This document shows, in pieces, positions 38,924-39,100 of a stretch of DNA of 39,100 nucleotides. The notes beneath the pieces are model-generated. The model was not told where the DNA came from, ran no database searches, and worked only from the letters and a program-made list of their open reading frames with translations. This DNA is from Gammaproteobacteria bacterium (GTDB taxonomy: Bacteria > Pseudomonadota > Gammaproteobacteria > Steroidobacterales > Woeseiaceae). Where the stretch lies: contig JAADHU010000066.1 of the NCBI GenBank assembly GCA_013151645.1, positions 1 to 39,100 on the forward strand. The letters run 5' to 3'. Position 1 is the stretch's first letter; every line of letters begins with the position of its first letter. The translations under genes and the position numbers were made by a program.

Positions 38924-39100
38924 ATGCATCGGTTCGAGAACCGCAGTCTGTTCCTGTCGACTTTGTTGACGCTTGTTATCGGACTGCCATTGATGAGCGA
39001 ACCCAGCGCGGCCCAGTCGGGCAGTGACGAGTCGGTTGTTGACGAGATTATTATTACGGGTTCGCGCCGCCGCGCGGCATCGCCCTCCGACGTACCGTCA
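38924..39100 (+). CDS. TonB-dependent receptor, N-terminal part
   Basis: Only the first 59 codons lie in the window. A signal peptide (about residues 1-30: FLSTLLTLVIGLPLMSEPSAAQ) is followed by SVVDEIIITGSRRRAASPSD. That is the usual TonB-box-like EIIVTGSR motif at the start of the plug domain, so it should be an outer-membrane TonB-dependent receptor. GAGGTG lies six bases upstream of the ATG. Following the transporter in the same direction, it may supply outer-membrane uptake for the same substrate. The rest is outside the window. Confidence 0.85.
   Translation, partial: MHRFENRSLFLSTLLTLVIGLPLMSEPSAAQSGSDESVVDEIIITGSRRRAASPSDVPS

Noticed and set aside
38251-38925. Antisense frame over the transporter end and the receptor upstream region
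   Set aside because: No recognisable domain; most of it is the complement of a clear membrane protein gene.

Overview
The window reads as chromosomal DNA of a marine-type gammaproteobacterium. FadD, the divergent tesA/ybbA-ybbP arrangement, PPC, YajQ and YcgN all look gammaproteobacterial. A TonB-dependent receptor, an S9 peptidase with a TolB-like propeller and dispersed 'GTAGGAGCGTCACCTGA' palindromes would fit a Woeseia/Steroidobacter-like lineage. That lineage guess is inference; no rRNA or marker gene is present to settle it. I see no transposase, integrase, tRNA, rRNA or CRISPR array.

Region 1 (1-18.6 kb) is mostly housekeeping. It holds a palindromic repeat at the left edge, pyrF-hemE, a secreted S9 peptidase, tesA-fadD (minus) diverging from ybbA-ybbP (plus) with overlapping start codons, a D-2-hydroxyacid dehydrogenase, ycgN, and a nitroreductase-fold protein that keeps the substrate-lid residues of iodotyrosine deiodinase. 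Then come ppc, yajQ, a protein that appears to be a degenerate ribonucleotide-reductase relative, and an SLC13-type permease with RCK_C domains.

Region 2 (18.6-25.8 kb) is a complete tryptophan operon, trpL-E-G-D-C-F-B-A. The genes are unfused, mostly joined by 4-bp overlaps, and preceded by a Trp-rich leader peptide and an attenuator hairpin with nine T residues. A DUF2007-like zinc-finger protein is appended at its end. A tandem 83-bp repeat lies just upstream.

Region 3 (25.8-39.1 kb) looks like an accessory catabolic island. A seven-gene minus-strand operon encodes a 2-oxoacid:ferredoxin oxidoreductase (alpha, beta, ferredoxin, and a gamma subunit fused to a second beta-like domain that has lost its TPP-binding residues). 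The same operon carries a Cys-rich flavoprotein, an Alvin-type ferredoxin and a VOC protein. It is transcribed away from a GntR/FCD regulator across a region with a TTGTATACAA-type operator placed on a well-formed promoter. Further along are two SDR proteins lacking the usual YxxxK residues, a Tat-signal DadA-like flavin oxidase, a DapA-family lyase with intact Schiff-base Lys, a polytopic transporter and the start of a TonB-dependent receptor. Together they suggest uptake of a small organic acid or amino-acid-like substrate, oxidation and lyase cleavage, then ferredoxin-linked decarboxylation of a 2-oxoacid. The substrate cannot be read from the sequence. This island is the best candidate for an undescribed system in the window.
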